NCBI GenBank assembly: GCA_934692625.1 | Contig: CAKUUC010000017.1 | Span: 1 to 44,600, forward strand | DNA length: 44,600 bases | Direction: 5' to 3' | Source of the DNA: an uncultured Candidatus Melainabacteria bacterium | GTDB taxonomy: Bacteria > Cyanobacteriota > Vampirovibrionia > Gastranaerophilales > Gastranaerophilaceae | Part shown: positions 15,631-23,755 of the stretch, one piece after another | Numbering within the stretch: position 1 is the first letter of the stretch | How the letters are laid out: each line of letters opens with the position of its first letter | Translations under genes and position numbers: made by a program | Notes under the pieces: model-generated | Told to the model about the DNA's origin: nothing | What the model saw: the letters and a program-made list of their open reading frames with translations, nothing else | Databases searched by the model: none

Positions 15631-17616
15631 ATGAATAGCTTTTTTATTGGATTACTTACCCTATTGATAAGCGGATTTGTTGCCGGAATTTTTAGTAAAA
15701 AATTCAAAACTGCTGTATTAACTTTATTAGTTGCAGTTGGTTCTGTATTTTGTGCAATTCCTGCATGCAAAGTGCTTTTCGGGGGTGAAAGTTTAGTTAA
15801 AAACTTTGCATTCAATGAATTTTTCGGTAATGTTTCATTTGTTATCGATCCGTTGAGTGCGTTTTTTATTCTTGTGATTTCAGTGATGAGTCTGCTCGGA
15901 GTCATTTATTCTAACGGATATTTGAAACCGTATCTTGATTCAAAAAATATGAATTCACACTTGGTATTTTTACCTATGTTAATCGCATCAATGCTTGCAG
16001 TTGTTACTTGTCAAAACGCATTGATGTTTTTAGTATGTTGGGAAATAATGTCATTAAGTTCATTTTTCCTAGTTATTTTTGAAAGTACTAAAAAAGAGGT
16101 TTTGAAAGCCGGTATTAAATACTTAGTATTTATGCACGTTTCTGTTTTATTTATTATAATTGCCTTTGCGATTATGGCGATTAAAGCAGGAAGTTTTGAT
16201 TTTGAAGCTTTCAAAAACGTATTGCAAAATCATACATCATTTGCAAATTTGGTATTTATTTTATCATTCATCGGTTTTGGAACCAAAGCAGGTTTTGTTC
16301 CGTTCCACAACTGGTTGCCTGATGCTCACCCTGCTGCACCATCTCATGTCAGCGGTATTATGTCAGGTGTAATGATTAAAACAGGTATTTACGGAATTGT
16401 CAGAATGATATCATTGATTGGTGTTCCTTCAAAAGGCATTGCTTGTTTGGTATTGTTAGTTTCTGTAATTTCTGCTTTGTATGGCGTTTTATATGCCATA
16501 ACTCAACACGATTTAAAAAGATTACTTGCTTATCACAGTATTGAAAATATCGGTATTATCGGTATAGGTTTGGGCGTTGGAATGTTTGGACTTGCTTGTA
16601 ACAATCCGCTTGTTGCGATTCTTGGTTTTTCAGGTGCCGTTTTACACGTTCTTAACCACTCAATTTTCAAAGAATTATTGTTCTTGGCAGCAGGTAATGT
16701 TTATATAAAAACTCACACAAGAAATGTTGAAATTTTAGGTAGTTTGATTAAGGCAATGCCAATTACTGCAATATTGTTCCTTGTTGGTTCTGTTGCAATT
16801 TGCGGTTTGCCTCCGTTCAACGGTTTTGTCAGTGAATTTTTAATATACTTTGGTATGTTCAGCGGATTAACTGTTCATAACTTTATGATAATGCTTGTTA
16901 TGTTCTTTGCAATTTCAGGTTTGGCATTAGTTGGAACAATGGCAATTCTATGTTTTACAAAGGCATTCAGTATTATATTTTTAGGTATGCCTCGTAGCGA
17001 AAATGCTCAACATGTTGACTCTGATTGCGAAAAATCAATGTTAATTCCAATGGGAATTTTGGCAGTATTTACATTGTTGATTGGTGTTTATCCTCAATAT
17101 GTATTCTGTTTTATCAAACGTATTGTGGTTAGCTTCTTGCCGGAAACTTTCAATTTCTGTCAAGTTTGTATGATGCCTTTGAATATGATGCAAACAATTG
17201 CTTTGTGTATGGCAGGATTTGTAGCCTTTGTTGCGATAATGATTTTGTTAAAATTACAACTTACAAAAGGTAAGGTTGTTTTGCATGATACTTGGGGTTG
17301 TGGTTATAACAGAGCAAACAACCACATGCAATATACCGCATCTTCTTATGCAAGTCCGTTCTTATCAATGTTGAAACCTTTATTTAAAAAGGTATTCGAT
17401 GTTGAAAAACCTAAGAAATTATTCCCAACAGTGGCGCATTTCAGTTTGCATATTGAAGATATTGAAGAAGCGTACGTACTTAATCCTTTGTTGAAGTTTG
17501 ATGAATGGTTCTTGACCAAATTTGAAGCTTTGCAAAGTGGTAATATTCAATCATATTTGAAATACGGATTGATATTTTTATTGGTAGTAATTATAGCTAG
17601 TTTGTTTATAGGATAG
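15631..17616 (+). CDS. antiporter-like membrane subunit, HyfB/EhrA type, of a hydrogenase-related complex
   Basis: A 661-residue polytopic protein of the NuoL/M/N and Mrp antiporter superfamily, long form as in HyfB. Residues expected for proton transfer are visible: Glu in CWEIMSLSSFF, Lys in GTKAGFVPFHNWLPDAHPAA, Lys in SGVMIKTGIYG, and a late Lys in CFTKAFSIIFLG. It should form part of the ion-pumping arm in the inner membrane. Start: AAGGTGGAG before ATG 15631. It is the first of six tightly packed genes ending at 22870. HyfB and EhrA differ little at this level; the name depends on the large subunit downstream, which is not a hydrogenase. Confidence 0.85.
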   Translation: MNSFFIGLLTLLISGFVAGIFSKKFKTAVLTLLVAVGSVFCAIPACKVLFGGESLVKNFAFNEFFGNVSFVIDPLSAFFILVISVMSLLGVIYSNGYLKPYLDSKNMNSHLVFLPMLIASMLAVVTCQNALMFLVCWEIMSLSSFFLVIFESTKKEVLKAGIKYLVFMHVSVLFIIIAFAIMAIKAGSFDFEAFKNVLQNHTSFANLVFILSFIGFGTKAGFVPFHNWLPDAHPAAPSHVSGIMSGVMIKTGIYGIVRMISLIGVPSKGIACLVLLVSVISALYGVLYAITQHDLKRLLAYHSIENIGIIGIGLGVGMFGLACNNPLVAILGFSGAVLHVLNHSIFKELLFLAAGNVYIKTHTRNVEILGSLIKAMPITAILFLVGSVAICGLPPFNGFVSEFLIYFGMFSGLTVHNFMIMLVMFFAISGLALVGTMAILCFTKAFSIIFLGMPRSENAQHVDSDCEKSMLIPMGILAVFTLLIGVYPQYVFCFIKRIVVSFLPETFNFCQVCMMPLNMMQTIALCMAGFVAFVAIMILLKLQLTKGKVVLHDTWGCGYNRANNHMQYTASSYASPFLSMLKPLFKKVFDVEKPKKLFPTVAHFSLHIEDIEEAYVLNPLLKFDEWFLTKFEALQSGNIQSYLKYGLIFLLVVIIASLFIG

Positions 17617-17623
17617 ATTAAAG

Positions 17624-18541
17624 ATGATAATGAATGTAATTAATTTAATAATTCTTTTAATTGTTCCATTTTTGATGATGGGATTGATTAAAAAAACAAA
17701 AGCATTTTGGGCAGGAAAGAAGGGACCTTCTATAATTCAGCCTTTATATGATTTTGTTAGATTGATAAAGAAAGATTTTGTAATAAGCAAAACTACATCA
17801 GTGGTATTCAAATTGGCTCCTGTATTTGCGATTTCTACTGTGTTGTTTGCGGCACTATTTGTACCGCTTGCATCAGGCAAAGCAATTATAAATATTCCTG
17901 TTGGCTTGGTTGTATTTTCATACATATTAGGCTTGGGAAAATTTATGTCATTGATTTCTGCAATGGATACTGGCAGCAGTTTTGAAGGTATGGGAGCATC
18001 AAGAGAAGCGTGTTTTACCTCAATTGTAGAACCTGCATTTTTCTTGTTAATAGCTTCTGTTATGGCATTGACCGGAAATTATACATTTGACAGTTTGACT
18101 AAAATAATTTCAAATGCCGGAGGATATGGTATTTTGATTACCGTATTTGCAGTGTTTGTTTTGTTCATTATGATGTTAATAGAAGGTTCAAGAGTTCCTG
18201 TTGATGACCCTGCAACTCACTTGGAATTGACAATGATTCACGAAGTTATGATTTTGGATAACTCTGGTAGTGACTTGGCAATTTATTCTTGGGCAAACGG
18301 AATTAAAATGCTTTTAATCACTTCGTTGATTGCTTGTATGGTAATTCCTCACAATTTGCCTACATTGTTGCATGTATTATGCTACTTGGTTGTTGCAGGT
18401 ATTATTTCTGTAGCAATCGGAACTATAGAATCAGGAATGGCAAGAATTAGAATGTCACACGTGTTTGAATTCATTTTTGTAATGAGTTCTTTATCACTTG
18501 TTGTTCTATCACTTGTTATGGCTAGAGCGTTTGGAGGTTAG
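17624..18541 (+). CDS. NuoH/HyfC-like membrane subunit (EhrB type)
   Basis: A 305-residue inner-membrane protein of the complex I NuoH / HycD / HyfC family, which anchors the soluble module and lines the entry to the ion path. Visible signatures are GKKGPSIIQPLYDFVRLIKK near residue 25, GSSFEGMGASREA near residue 115 and RVPVDDPATHLELTMIHE near residue 190. About eight hydrophobic segments are present, as expected. The gap to the preceding gene is 7 bases. ATG 17624 has AGGA about ten bases upstream; a second in-frame ATG at 17630 is possible. Confidence 0.88.
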   Translation: MIMNVINLIILLIVPFLMMGLIKKTKAFWAGKKGPSIIQPLYDFVRLIKKDFVISKTTSVVFKLAPVFAISTVLFAALFVPLASGKAIINIPVGLVVFSYILGLGKFMSLISAMDTGSSFEGMGASREACFTSIVEPAFFLLIASVMALTGNYTFDSLTKIISNAGGYGILITVFAVFVLFIMMLIEGSRVPVDDPATHLELTMIHEVMILDNSGSDLAIYSWANGIKMLLITSLIACMVIPHNLPTLLHVLCYLVVAGIISVAIGTIESGMARIRMSHVFEFIFVMSSLSLVVLSLVMARAFGG

Positions 18542-18549
18542 TTAAAGAG

Positions 18550-19200
18550 ATGGCAACCGGATTTATAATTTTATTTGGATTAACAATGTTATATTTGGCG
18601 GCAACAAGCAGAATTATTGCACACATTAGATTGCTTATTGTTCAAGGCATTCTTTTGTTCTTGATTTGTTGCTGTGGTATGGAACATAATAATTGGTTGA
18701 ACTTGGCATTTCTTACCATTGAAACATTAGTAGTTAAATCTATTGTTATTCCTTGGTTTTTGTGCAAAGTTTTGAAACAAACTCATTCAAACCGTGATGT
18801 TGCGGCAAACATTCCGCATTTTTACTGTTTGTTTGTGGCCAGTGTAATCTTGCTTGCAGGATTTTTGGTATCAAGTTATTTTGTTTCTTCAGTAAAAATG
18901 ATTGCTCCAATTTATTTTGGAGTGTCTGCGGCTACAATTATTATTAGTTTGTGGCTTATTACTATCAAACACAAAATTATTTCTAACGTAATTGAATTTA
19001 TTACAATGGAAAATGGTATATTTCTTTTATCTTTGTCAGTTGCAAAAGAAATGCCTATGTTGGTTAATATGGGTGTTTTGCTTGATGTGTTTATTGCGGT
19101 TTACATATTGGGCTTGTTTGTAAATGAAATTAATAAAGAATTTAAGGATTTGGAAGTTTCTAATTTATCAGATTTAAAGGACTATGAGTACAATGATTAA
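18550..19200 (+). CDS. HyfE-like membrane subunit (EhrC type)
   Basis: A 216-residue protein with about six hydrophobic segments, matching HyfE in size and position. HyfE-type subunits join a NuoK-like helical bundle to the antiporter arm. The segment ENGIFLLSLSVAKEMPMLVN resembles the NuoK/HyfE signature with its conserved glutamate. The ribosome site GGAGG lies inside the end of the preceding gene, 12 bases from the ATG. The 3' end overlaps the next gene by 17 bases, implying translational coupling. Confidence 0.78.
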   Translation: MATGFIILFGLTMLYLAATSRIIAHIRLLIVQGILLFLICCCGMEHNNWLNLAFLTIETLVVKSIVIPWFLCKVLKQTHSNRDVAANIPHFYCLFVASVILLAGFLVSSYFVSSVKMIAPIYFGVSAATIIISLWLITIKHKIISNVIEFITMENGIFLLSLSVAKEMPMLVNMGVLLDVFIAVYILGLFVNEINKEFKDLEVSNLSDLKDYEYND

Positions 19201-20623
19201 TACGATTTTAATTTTTCCGATAATAGCGTGCATATTAGTATTGCTAGTTAAAAACAGAACATTTAACACTTTTATGGTGAATGCTTATGCGATTATCCAC
19301 TTTGTAATCAGTGTGATGTTAGTTGCAGGCAAGGGTTCTGGATTGAGTATTCCGTATTTTACGGTTGACCATACTAACGGAATTTTCTTGTTAGTGTTGT
19401 CTTTAATTTATTTAATGGTTGCAATTTATAATACCGGATACGTTAAAAATATTGACACTCCGGATAGAAGAATCAGCCATTATTCATTCATGATTTTGAT
19501 ATTTGTATTGTCAATGACAGGAACGATATTGAGCACAGATTTGGGTGTTTCTTGGGTCTTGGTTGAAGCTACTACATTATCAAGTGCTTATTTGATTTAC
19601 TTCAACAAAACAAAACATTCAATTGAAGCCGCTTGGAAATATGTATTTATTTGTTCAATCGGTATCGCGTTAGCATTTGTTGGAATTATTTTATTGAATG
19701 TTTCTTCAGGTTCAGTAAATTCATTAAACTATGCTCAATTGTATGAGCATGCGGCAACATTTGACCTTCCGTTCTTGAAATTAGCATTTATATTTATGTT
19801 GTTCGGCTTTGGTGCAAAAATGGGTTTGGCACCGGTTCATTTTTGGTTGCCTGATGCGCACTCAGAAGCACCTTCTCCAATTTCTGCTTTGTTGTCTGCA
19901 ACATTGCTAAACTCTGCATTTTTAGTAATTGTCAGAGTGTTCAAAATTATGGAATTAGCAAATTGTACAAACTATGCAAGATTAATGCTTATGTTAATGG
20001 GATTTCTTTCATTGTTTGTGGCAGCAGTATTTGTTTATCATATTAAAAACTACAAAAGAATGCTTGCGTATTCATCAATCGAAAATATGGGAATTCTTGC
20101 AATAGGTATGGCATTAGGTGGATTTGCTTTTTATGCTGTGGTGTTGCATTTAATCGGTCATTCACTTGCAAAAGCATCATTCTTCCTAACTTCAGGCAAT
20201 GTTTTAGAATTGTTTGACTCAAAGAGAATTAAATCAGTTAACGGATTGATTAGTGCTGATGGCAAAACCGGCTGGTTATGGGTTGCTTCATTTTTAGCAA
20301 TTTGTGCATTCCCTACATCATTGTTGTTTATTAGTGAATTTATTATGATTAAATCAATGATTGCCGGTAAACATTATGCAATGTGCGTTTTATTCGTTCT
20401 CTTGTTGACAATTATTCTATTCGGTATCGGTAGAGTTGTTATCAAAATGGCATTTGGCGAATTGAGCGAAGATAAGGCAAAACTTTTGGAAGCCGGAAAA
20501 CAAAAACTTTCAGCATTTATGTATATTCCTCAAATAATAATGCTTGTTATGGTATTTGTTTTAGGAATTTACATTCCGACTTGTTTGAATGAAATTATTA
20601 AATTAGCAGCGGGAGCGTTTTAA
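19184..20623 (+). CDS. antiporter-like membrane subunit, HyfF/EhrD type
   Basis: A 479-residue second antiporter-like subunit (NuoM/N-like). Landmarks: Glu in SWVLVEATTLSSAY and Lys in FGAKMGLAPVHFWLPDAH. At the position where the first antiporter subunit has Lys (MIKTG) this one has Asn (LLNSA), as is usual in HyfF-type proteins. It overlaps the preceding gene by 17 bases. ATG 19184 is only two bases from AAAGGA, so ATG 19193 is an alternative start. It should form the second pumping unit of the complex in the inner membrane. Confidence 0.83.
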   Translation: MSTMINTILIFPIIACILVLLVKNRTFNTFMVNAYAIIHFVISVMLVAGKGSGLSIPYFTVDHTNGIFLLVLSLIYLMVAIYNTGYVKNIDTPDRRISHYSFMILIFVLSMTGTILSTDLGVSWVLVEATTLSSAYLIYFNKTKHSIEAAWKYVFICSIGIALAFVGIILLNVSSGSVNSLNYAQLYEHAATFDLPFLKLAFIFMLFGFGAKMGLAPVHFWLPDAHSEAPSPISALLSATLLNSAFLVIVRVFKIMELANCTNYARLMLMLMGFLSLFVAAVFVYHIKNYKRMLAYSSIENMGILAIGMALGGFAFYAVVLHLIGHSLAKASFFLTSGNVLELFDSKRIKSVNGLISADGKTGWLWVASFLAICAFPTSLLFISEFIMIKSMIAGKHYAMCVLFVLLLTIILFGIGRVVIKMAFGELSEDKAKLLEAGKQKLSAFMYIPQIIMLVMVFVLGIYIPTCLNEIIKLAAGAF

Positions 20624-20638
20624 GGTAAGGACAAAATT

Positions 20639-22108
20639 ATGGCAAAATGGATAACAGTAAAAAATAATACAAAGATAAATTTATCAGATATTCCTGGGAT
20701 GGGAATTGATGAATTAAGACAAGAAATCATTAATCTTGGCAAAAGACCGATTGCATTTTTCGGTAAAGATTGGGGTTTCGGATGTGTAAGATTATTTGTT
20801 GCTTTGGCAGATGATGCAAATTCTCAGATTTATTTGTCTTCTGCAATTTTTGGACAAAACGATAAATCTTACGAATCAATTACACAAGATGTACCGTCAT
20901 TCCACATATTTGAACGTGAATTTTATGAACAATTTGGTATTGAACCGCTACATCACCCTTGGTTAAAACCGTTAAGAAAAAATCAAGATAAATATCCGTT
21001 CTTTGAAATGAATGGTGAAGAAGTTCACCAAGTTGCGGTTGGACCTATTCACGCAGGTGTTATTGAACCTGGACACTTCAGATTTATGTGTAACGGTGAA
21101 ACGGTTTACCATTTGGAAATTATGTTGGGCTACCAACACCGTGGTGTTGAAGATTTGATGATGAAAAATCCGTCAAACCAGTTGGCTGAATCAATTAATG
21201 GTGATAGCGCAGTTGCTTATAATATTGCATATTCTCAAGCAATGGAAGTTTTGAAGGATATCAAAGTTTCTAATAAAGCGCAATTAATCAGAAAAGCGGC
21301 TTTAGAAATGGAAAGAATGGCTATTCAAATTGGTGATATGGGGGCAATTGCCGGTGATATTGCTTATTTGATGGGTTCTGCCGTGTTTGGTGCGACAAGA
21401 ACTTTGGTAATCAATACAATGCTTACGATGTGTGGAAGTCGTTTTGGTAGAGGGTTTGTCACTGTAGGTGGTGTAAATTATGATTTGTCAGATGAAAAAA
21501 TTGCAACTGCTTTGAAAACTTTTGATAAAGTTGAAAAAGACGTTGATAGAATGACAAAAACTATGTTGAAAAATTCTACAGTAATGTCAAGACTTGAAAA
21601 AACGGGTACTGTTAGTATGGAAAAAGCCGCATCAATCGGTTTGGTCGGTATGGCTGCTCGTGCGTCAGGTGTTGATATTGATACAAGATTTGACTTCCCT
21701 GATAAATGGATGAGTGAACTTGATATTAAACGTAAACCGTTCAAAGCTACAGGTGATGTTAATTCAAGATTTAAGTTGAGATATAAAGAAGTTAAACAAT
21801 CTTTGGCAATGGTAAGAAAGATTTTTGGAAAATTGAAAGATTACAAAGATGAACCGATTATTGCTGACGGTGTTAATAACAGATTAGCAGCAGATACAAT
21901 GGTAATTTCTTTAGCCGAAGGTTGGAGAGGTGAGATTGTACATGTTGTGATGACTGATATTAATAGAAAAATTTCTCGTTACAAGATTAAAGATCCGTCA
22001 TTTAACAATTGGTACGGCTTAGCGTTAGCGGTTAGAAACAATGGAGTTTCAGACTTCCCGTTGTGTAACAAGAGCTTCAATTTATCATATTCAGGTAATG
22101 ATTTATAA
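20639..22108 (+). CDS. hydrogenase-like large subunit (NuoC-NuoD / HycE fold) lacking all Ni ligands; EhrL type
   Basis: A 489-residue fusion of a NuoC-like N-terminus (FHIFEREFYEQFGIEPLHHP, residues ~85-110) and a NuoD/HycE-like large subunit (GPIHAGVIEPGHFRF, LGYQHRGVE). In formate hydrogenlyase the Ni-Fe site is held by RxCGxC and DPCxxC. Here the first motif reads ESINGDS (N187 and S190 replace Cys) and the second reads FNLSYSGNDL (S483 and G486 replace Cys). The protein stops three residues later, so there is no C-terminal peptide for a maturation protease. Neighbouring sequence lines up without gaps at both sites. It therefore cannot bind Ni-Fe in the usual way and resembles energy-converting hydrogenase-related (Ehr) large subunits. 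The substrate is unknown. Ribosome site AAGGA is 7 bases before the ATG. Confidence 0.88.
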   Translation: MAKWITVKNNTKINLSDIPGMGIDELRQEIINLGKRPIAFFGKDWGFGCVRLFVALADDANSQIYLSSAIFGQNDKSYESITQDVPSFHIFEREFYEQFGIEPLHHPWLKPLRKNQDKYPFFEMNGEEVHQVAVGPIHAGVIEPGHFRFMCNGETVYHLEIMLGYQHRGVEDLMMKNPSNQLAESINGDSAVAYNIAYSQAMEVLKDIKVSNKAQLIRKAALEMERMAIQIGDMGAIAGDIAYLMGSAVFGATRTLVINTMLTMCGSRFGRGFVTVGGVNYDLSDEKIATALKTFDKVEKDVDRMTKTMLKNSTVMSRLEKTGTVSMEKAASIGLVGMAARASGVDIDTRFDFPDKWMSELDIKRKPFKATGDVNSRFKLRYKEVKQSLAMVRKIFGKLKDYKDEPIIADGVNNRLAADTMVISLAEGWRGEIVHVVMTDINRKISRYKIKDPSFNNWYGLALAVRNNGVSDFPLCNKSFNLSYSGNDL

Positions 22109-22120
22109 GGAATAGTAATA

Positions 22121-22870
22121 ATGTTAGATACTTTAAAAGCAAGAATTTATCAAGGAAAACAATATATTAAAGATATAGAAAATGCACCGATGAGAGAACA
22201 ATTTAGAGGTTTTCCGGTATTGCATCAAGGCGAAGACACAAGTGTATGCGAAGGTGTTTGTCCTACAGGAGCCTTGAATTTGAACCCGTTGTCTATTGAT
22301 ATGGGTAAATGTACATTCTGCGGTGCGTGCGAAAGAGCATGTAATGCAATTGAATTGACAAATAATTACAAATTGACATCAACTAGTCGTGAAAAACTTG
22401 TTGTGACAACAGAAACGACTTATGACGATTATTTGAGAACTGCTATTGAAACAAAAGAAGAAATTATCAAAATGTTTGGTCGTTCTTTGAAATTACGTCA
22501 AGTTTCAGCAGGTGGTTGCAATGGTTGCGAGATGGAATTGAACGCTTGTAATAATGTTAATTTTGATATGAGCAGATTTGGTATAGATTTTGTGGCATCT
22601 CCTCGTCATGCTGATGGTATTGTAATTACAGGACCTATCACAAAGAATATGGCTTATGCATTGGAAGATTGCTATAAGTCAGTTCCGGCACCTAAGTTGG
22701 TAATTTTATGTGGTGCGTGTGCAATTTCTGGCGGAATTTACCAAGATAGTACAGAAATAAATCGTGAATTTTTAGAAAAATATCCGGTTGATTTGTATAT
22801 CCCAGGGTGTCCGGTTCACCCATTGACCTTTATAAATGGAGTATTGGGATATATTAGAGGTAGAAAATAG
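22121..22870 (+). CDS. NuoB/HyfI-like iron-sulfur small subunit fused to an N-terminal ferredoxin domain (EhrS type)
   Basis: A 249-residue fusion. Residues ~40-78 are ferredoxin-like with C43, C47 (CEGVCP) and C64, C67, C70, C74. Residues ~125-249 are the NuoB/HyfI domain, with cluster ligands C133 and C136 (GGCNGCE), C200 (CGACA) and C230 (PGCPVHP) all present. The ferredoxin part lacks the first two Cys of its first motif (G and T occupy those places). One [4Fe-4S] cluster has all four ligands (C47, C64, C67, C70) and the other has only two. The protein should pass electrons from a soluble donor to the large subunit on the cytoplasmic face. It ends the operon, followed by a strong terminator. 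Ribosome site AAGGA is 9 bases upstream. Confidence 0.87.
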   Translation: MLDTLKARIYQGKQYIKDIENAPMREQFRGFPVLHQGEDTSVCEGVCPTGALNLNPLSIDMGKCTFCGACERACNAIELTNNYKLTSTSREKLVVTTETTYDDYLRTAIETKEEIIKMFGRSLKLRQVSAGGCNGCEMELNACNNVNFDMSRFGIDFVASPRHADGIVITGPITKNMAYALEDCYKSVPAPKLVILCGACAISGGIYQDSTEINREFLEKYPVDLYIPGCPVHPLTFINGVLGYIRGRK

Positions 22871-22891
22871 TAAAATACGATTTATGAAAAT

Positions 22892-22929
22892 ATTAAAAAT
22901 GCGAAGTATTAACGCTTCGCATTTTTAAT
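22892..22929 (+). terminator. intrinsic terminator of the hydrogenase-like operon
   Basis: Perfect 15-bp stem, ATTAAAAATGCGAAG with CTTCGCATTTTTAAT, 8-base loop, T-run inside the descending arm. It lies 21 bases after the last stop codon. Confidence 0.9.
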
Positions 22930-22987
22930 GTCAAAATGATGTAATAATTTTATGGCAATTCAGAAAAAGTGTACATTGGAAAAATGG

Positions 22988-23095
22988 GTGCCACATCAAC
23001 AGCGTTAATTTACGTGTCGGAATGGCAATTCTAACCTATATTTGACATTGAAATTTGTGTTCAATGTTGAACAGATTCTGAATAACAAGAAAATT
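22988..23095. repeat. degenerate copy of the dispersed intergenic palindromic repeat
   Basis: The block contains CAACAGCGTTAATTTACG followed by TGTC (to 23018), shared with 44089-44106. At 23077-23095 TCTGAATAACAAGAAAATT is identical to 44139-44157. The flanking hairpin arms are worn down. This repeat debris fills the spacer between the operon terminator and the gene at 23120; no gene is seen in it. Confidence 0.55.
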
Positions 23096-23119
23096 TATTT
23101 GCTCATTACTACAATTTCA

Positions 23120-23719
23120 CTACTTAATTTCTTTAAAAAATTCATTTGTAATGAGTTGTGAATATTTTGATTTTTCGTTGACAGAAACTAAGATTTTGTC
23201 ATTTCCTTTTGAGTCTTTGACAACTGAAATTATTCCGGAAAGTTCGCCAATAGGAAGTTTTTTGATACGTGCATTGAATTTTACATAAGGAACTTTTTGC
23301 CCGTAAGATGTCATTGTTCCTTTTTCTGTTACGTGAAATTCTTCAACGGCTTCCGAATGGTATTTTATTTTTTGAATTGCTTGTTTAATTCTGTCTTCTG
23401 CGTTACTTGCGGCTATATCAGACTGAGTAAGCAAGGCTTTTTTGCCTGAATCTACGACAACCATTTTTTGACCGGAGGCTTTATGTTCTGCAAGCACTGC
23501 TTTGTAGTCCATAATTCCTGCTGCTTTTTCGATTTCAAATTCGTTGTTTATTTTGGAAAAATCGCCGACTTTTTGAGCACGTTCCAATACTACATCGTGG
23601 CTTGGGTTAACAAAATTTTTGAATTGGGTCATTAAAAAATCTTTTCCGCCAAGTGCTATAAATCCGCCAATAAGTACGGTTAGAAATATTGCTCGTGTTA
23701 CATTTTTTAAACAACTCAT
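23120..23719 (-). CDS. hypothetical N-terminally membrane-anchored protein, 199 aa
   Basis: Not recognised. Residues ~9-25 (AIFLTVLIGGFIALGG) form a single hydrophobic segment after a basic N-terminus, so the protein is either anchored facing the periplasm or carries an uncleaved signal. The rest is soluble and Lys-rich, with a predicted helical middle (DRIKQAIQKIKYHSEAVEEF) and a beta-rich C-terminus (PYVKFNARIKKLPIGELSGI). No catalytic motif is visible. Start: AGAGGA lies 7 bases before the ATG. It is divergent from mutS with a 36-bp spacer, so their promoters must overlap, but no functional link to mismatch repair is implied. Confidence 0.7.
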   Translation of the reverse strand: MSCLKNVTRAIFLTVLIGGFIALGGKDFLMTQFKNFVNPSHDVVLERAQKVGDFSKINNEFEIEKAAGIMDYKAVLAEHKASGQKMVVVDSGKKALLTQSDIAASNAEDRIKQAIQKIKYHSEAVEEFHVTEKGTMTSYGQKVPYVKFNARIKKLPIGELSGIISVVKDSKGNDKILVSVNEKSKYSQLITNEFFKEIK

Positions 23720-23749
23720 GTTGAAATCCTCTCATTTTTATATGAATAT

Positions 23750-23755
23750 TATAAT
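23750..23755 (+). promoter_or_regulatory. TATAAT directly abutting the mutS start codon
   Basis: A consensus -10 hexamer touches the ATG at 23756, and there is no Shine-Dalgarno sequence. Either it is a chance AT-rich match, or mutS starts further downstream, or another promoter is used. Confidence 0.2.

Noticed and set aside
15615..15905. Minus-strand frame of 96 residues over the start of the HyfB-type gene
   Set aside because: Antisense to a clear membrane-protein gene, Asn/Thr/Pro-rich, and without its own ribosome site.
20639..22108. Annotation of the operon as a functional formate hydrogenlyase or hydrogenase-4
   Set aside because: All four Ni ligands and the C-terminal maturation peptide are missing, and no formate dehydrogenase or hyp gene is present.
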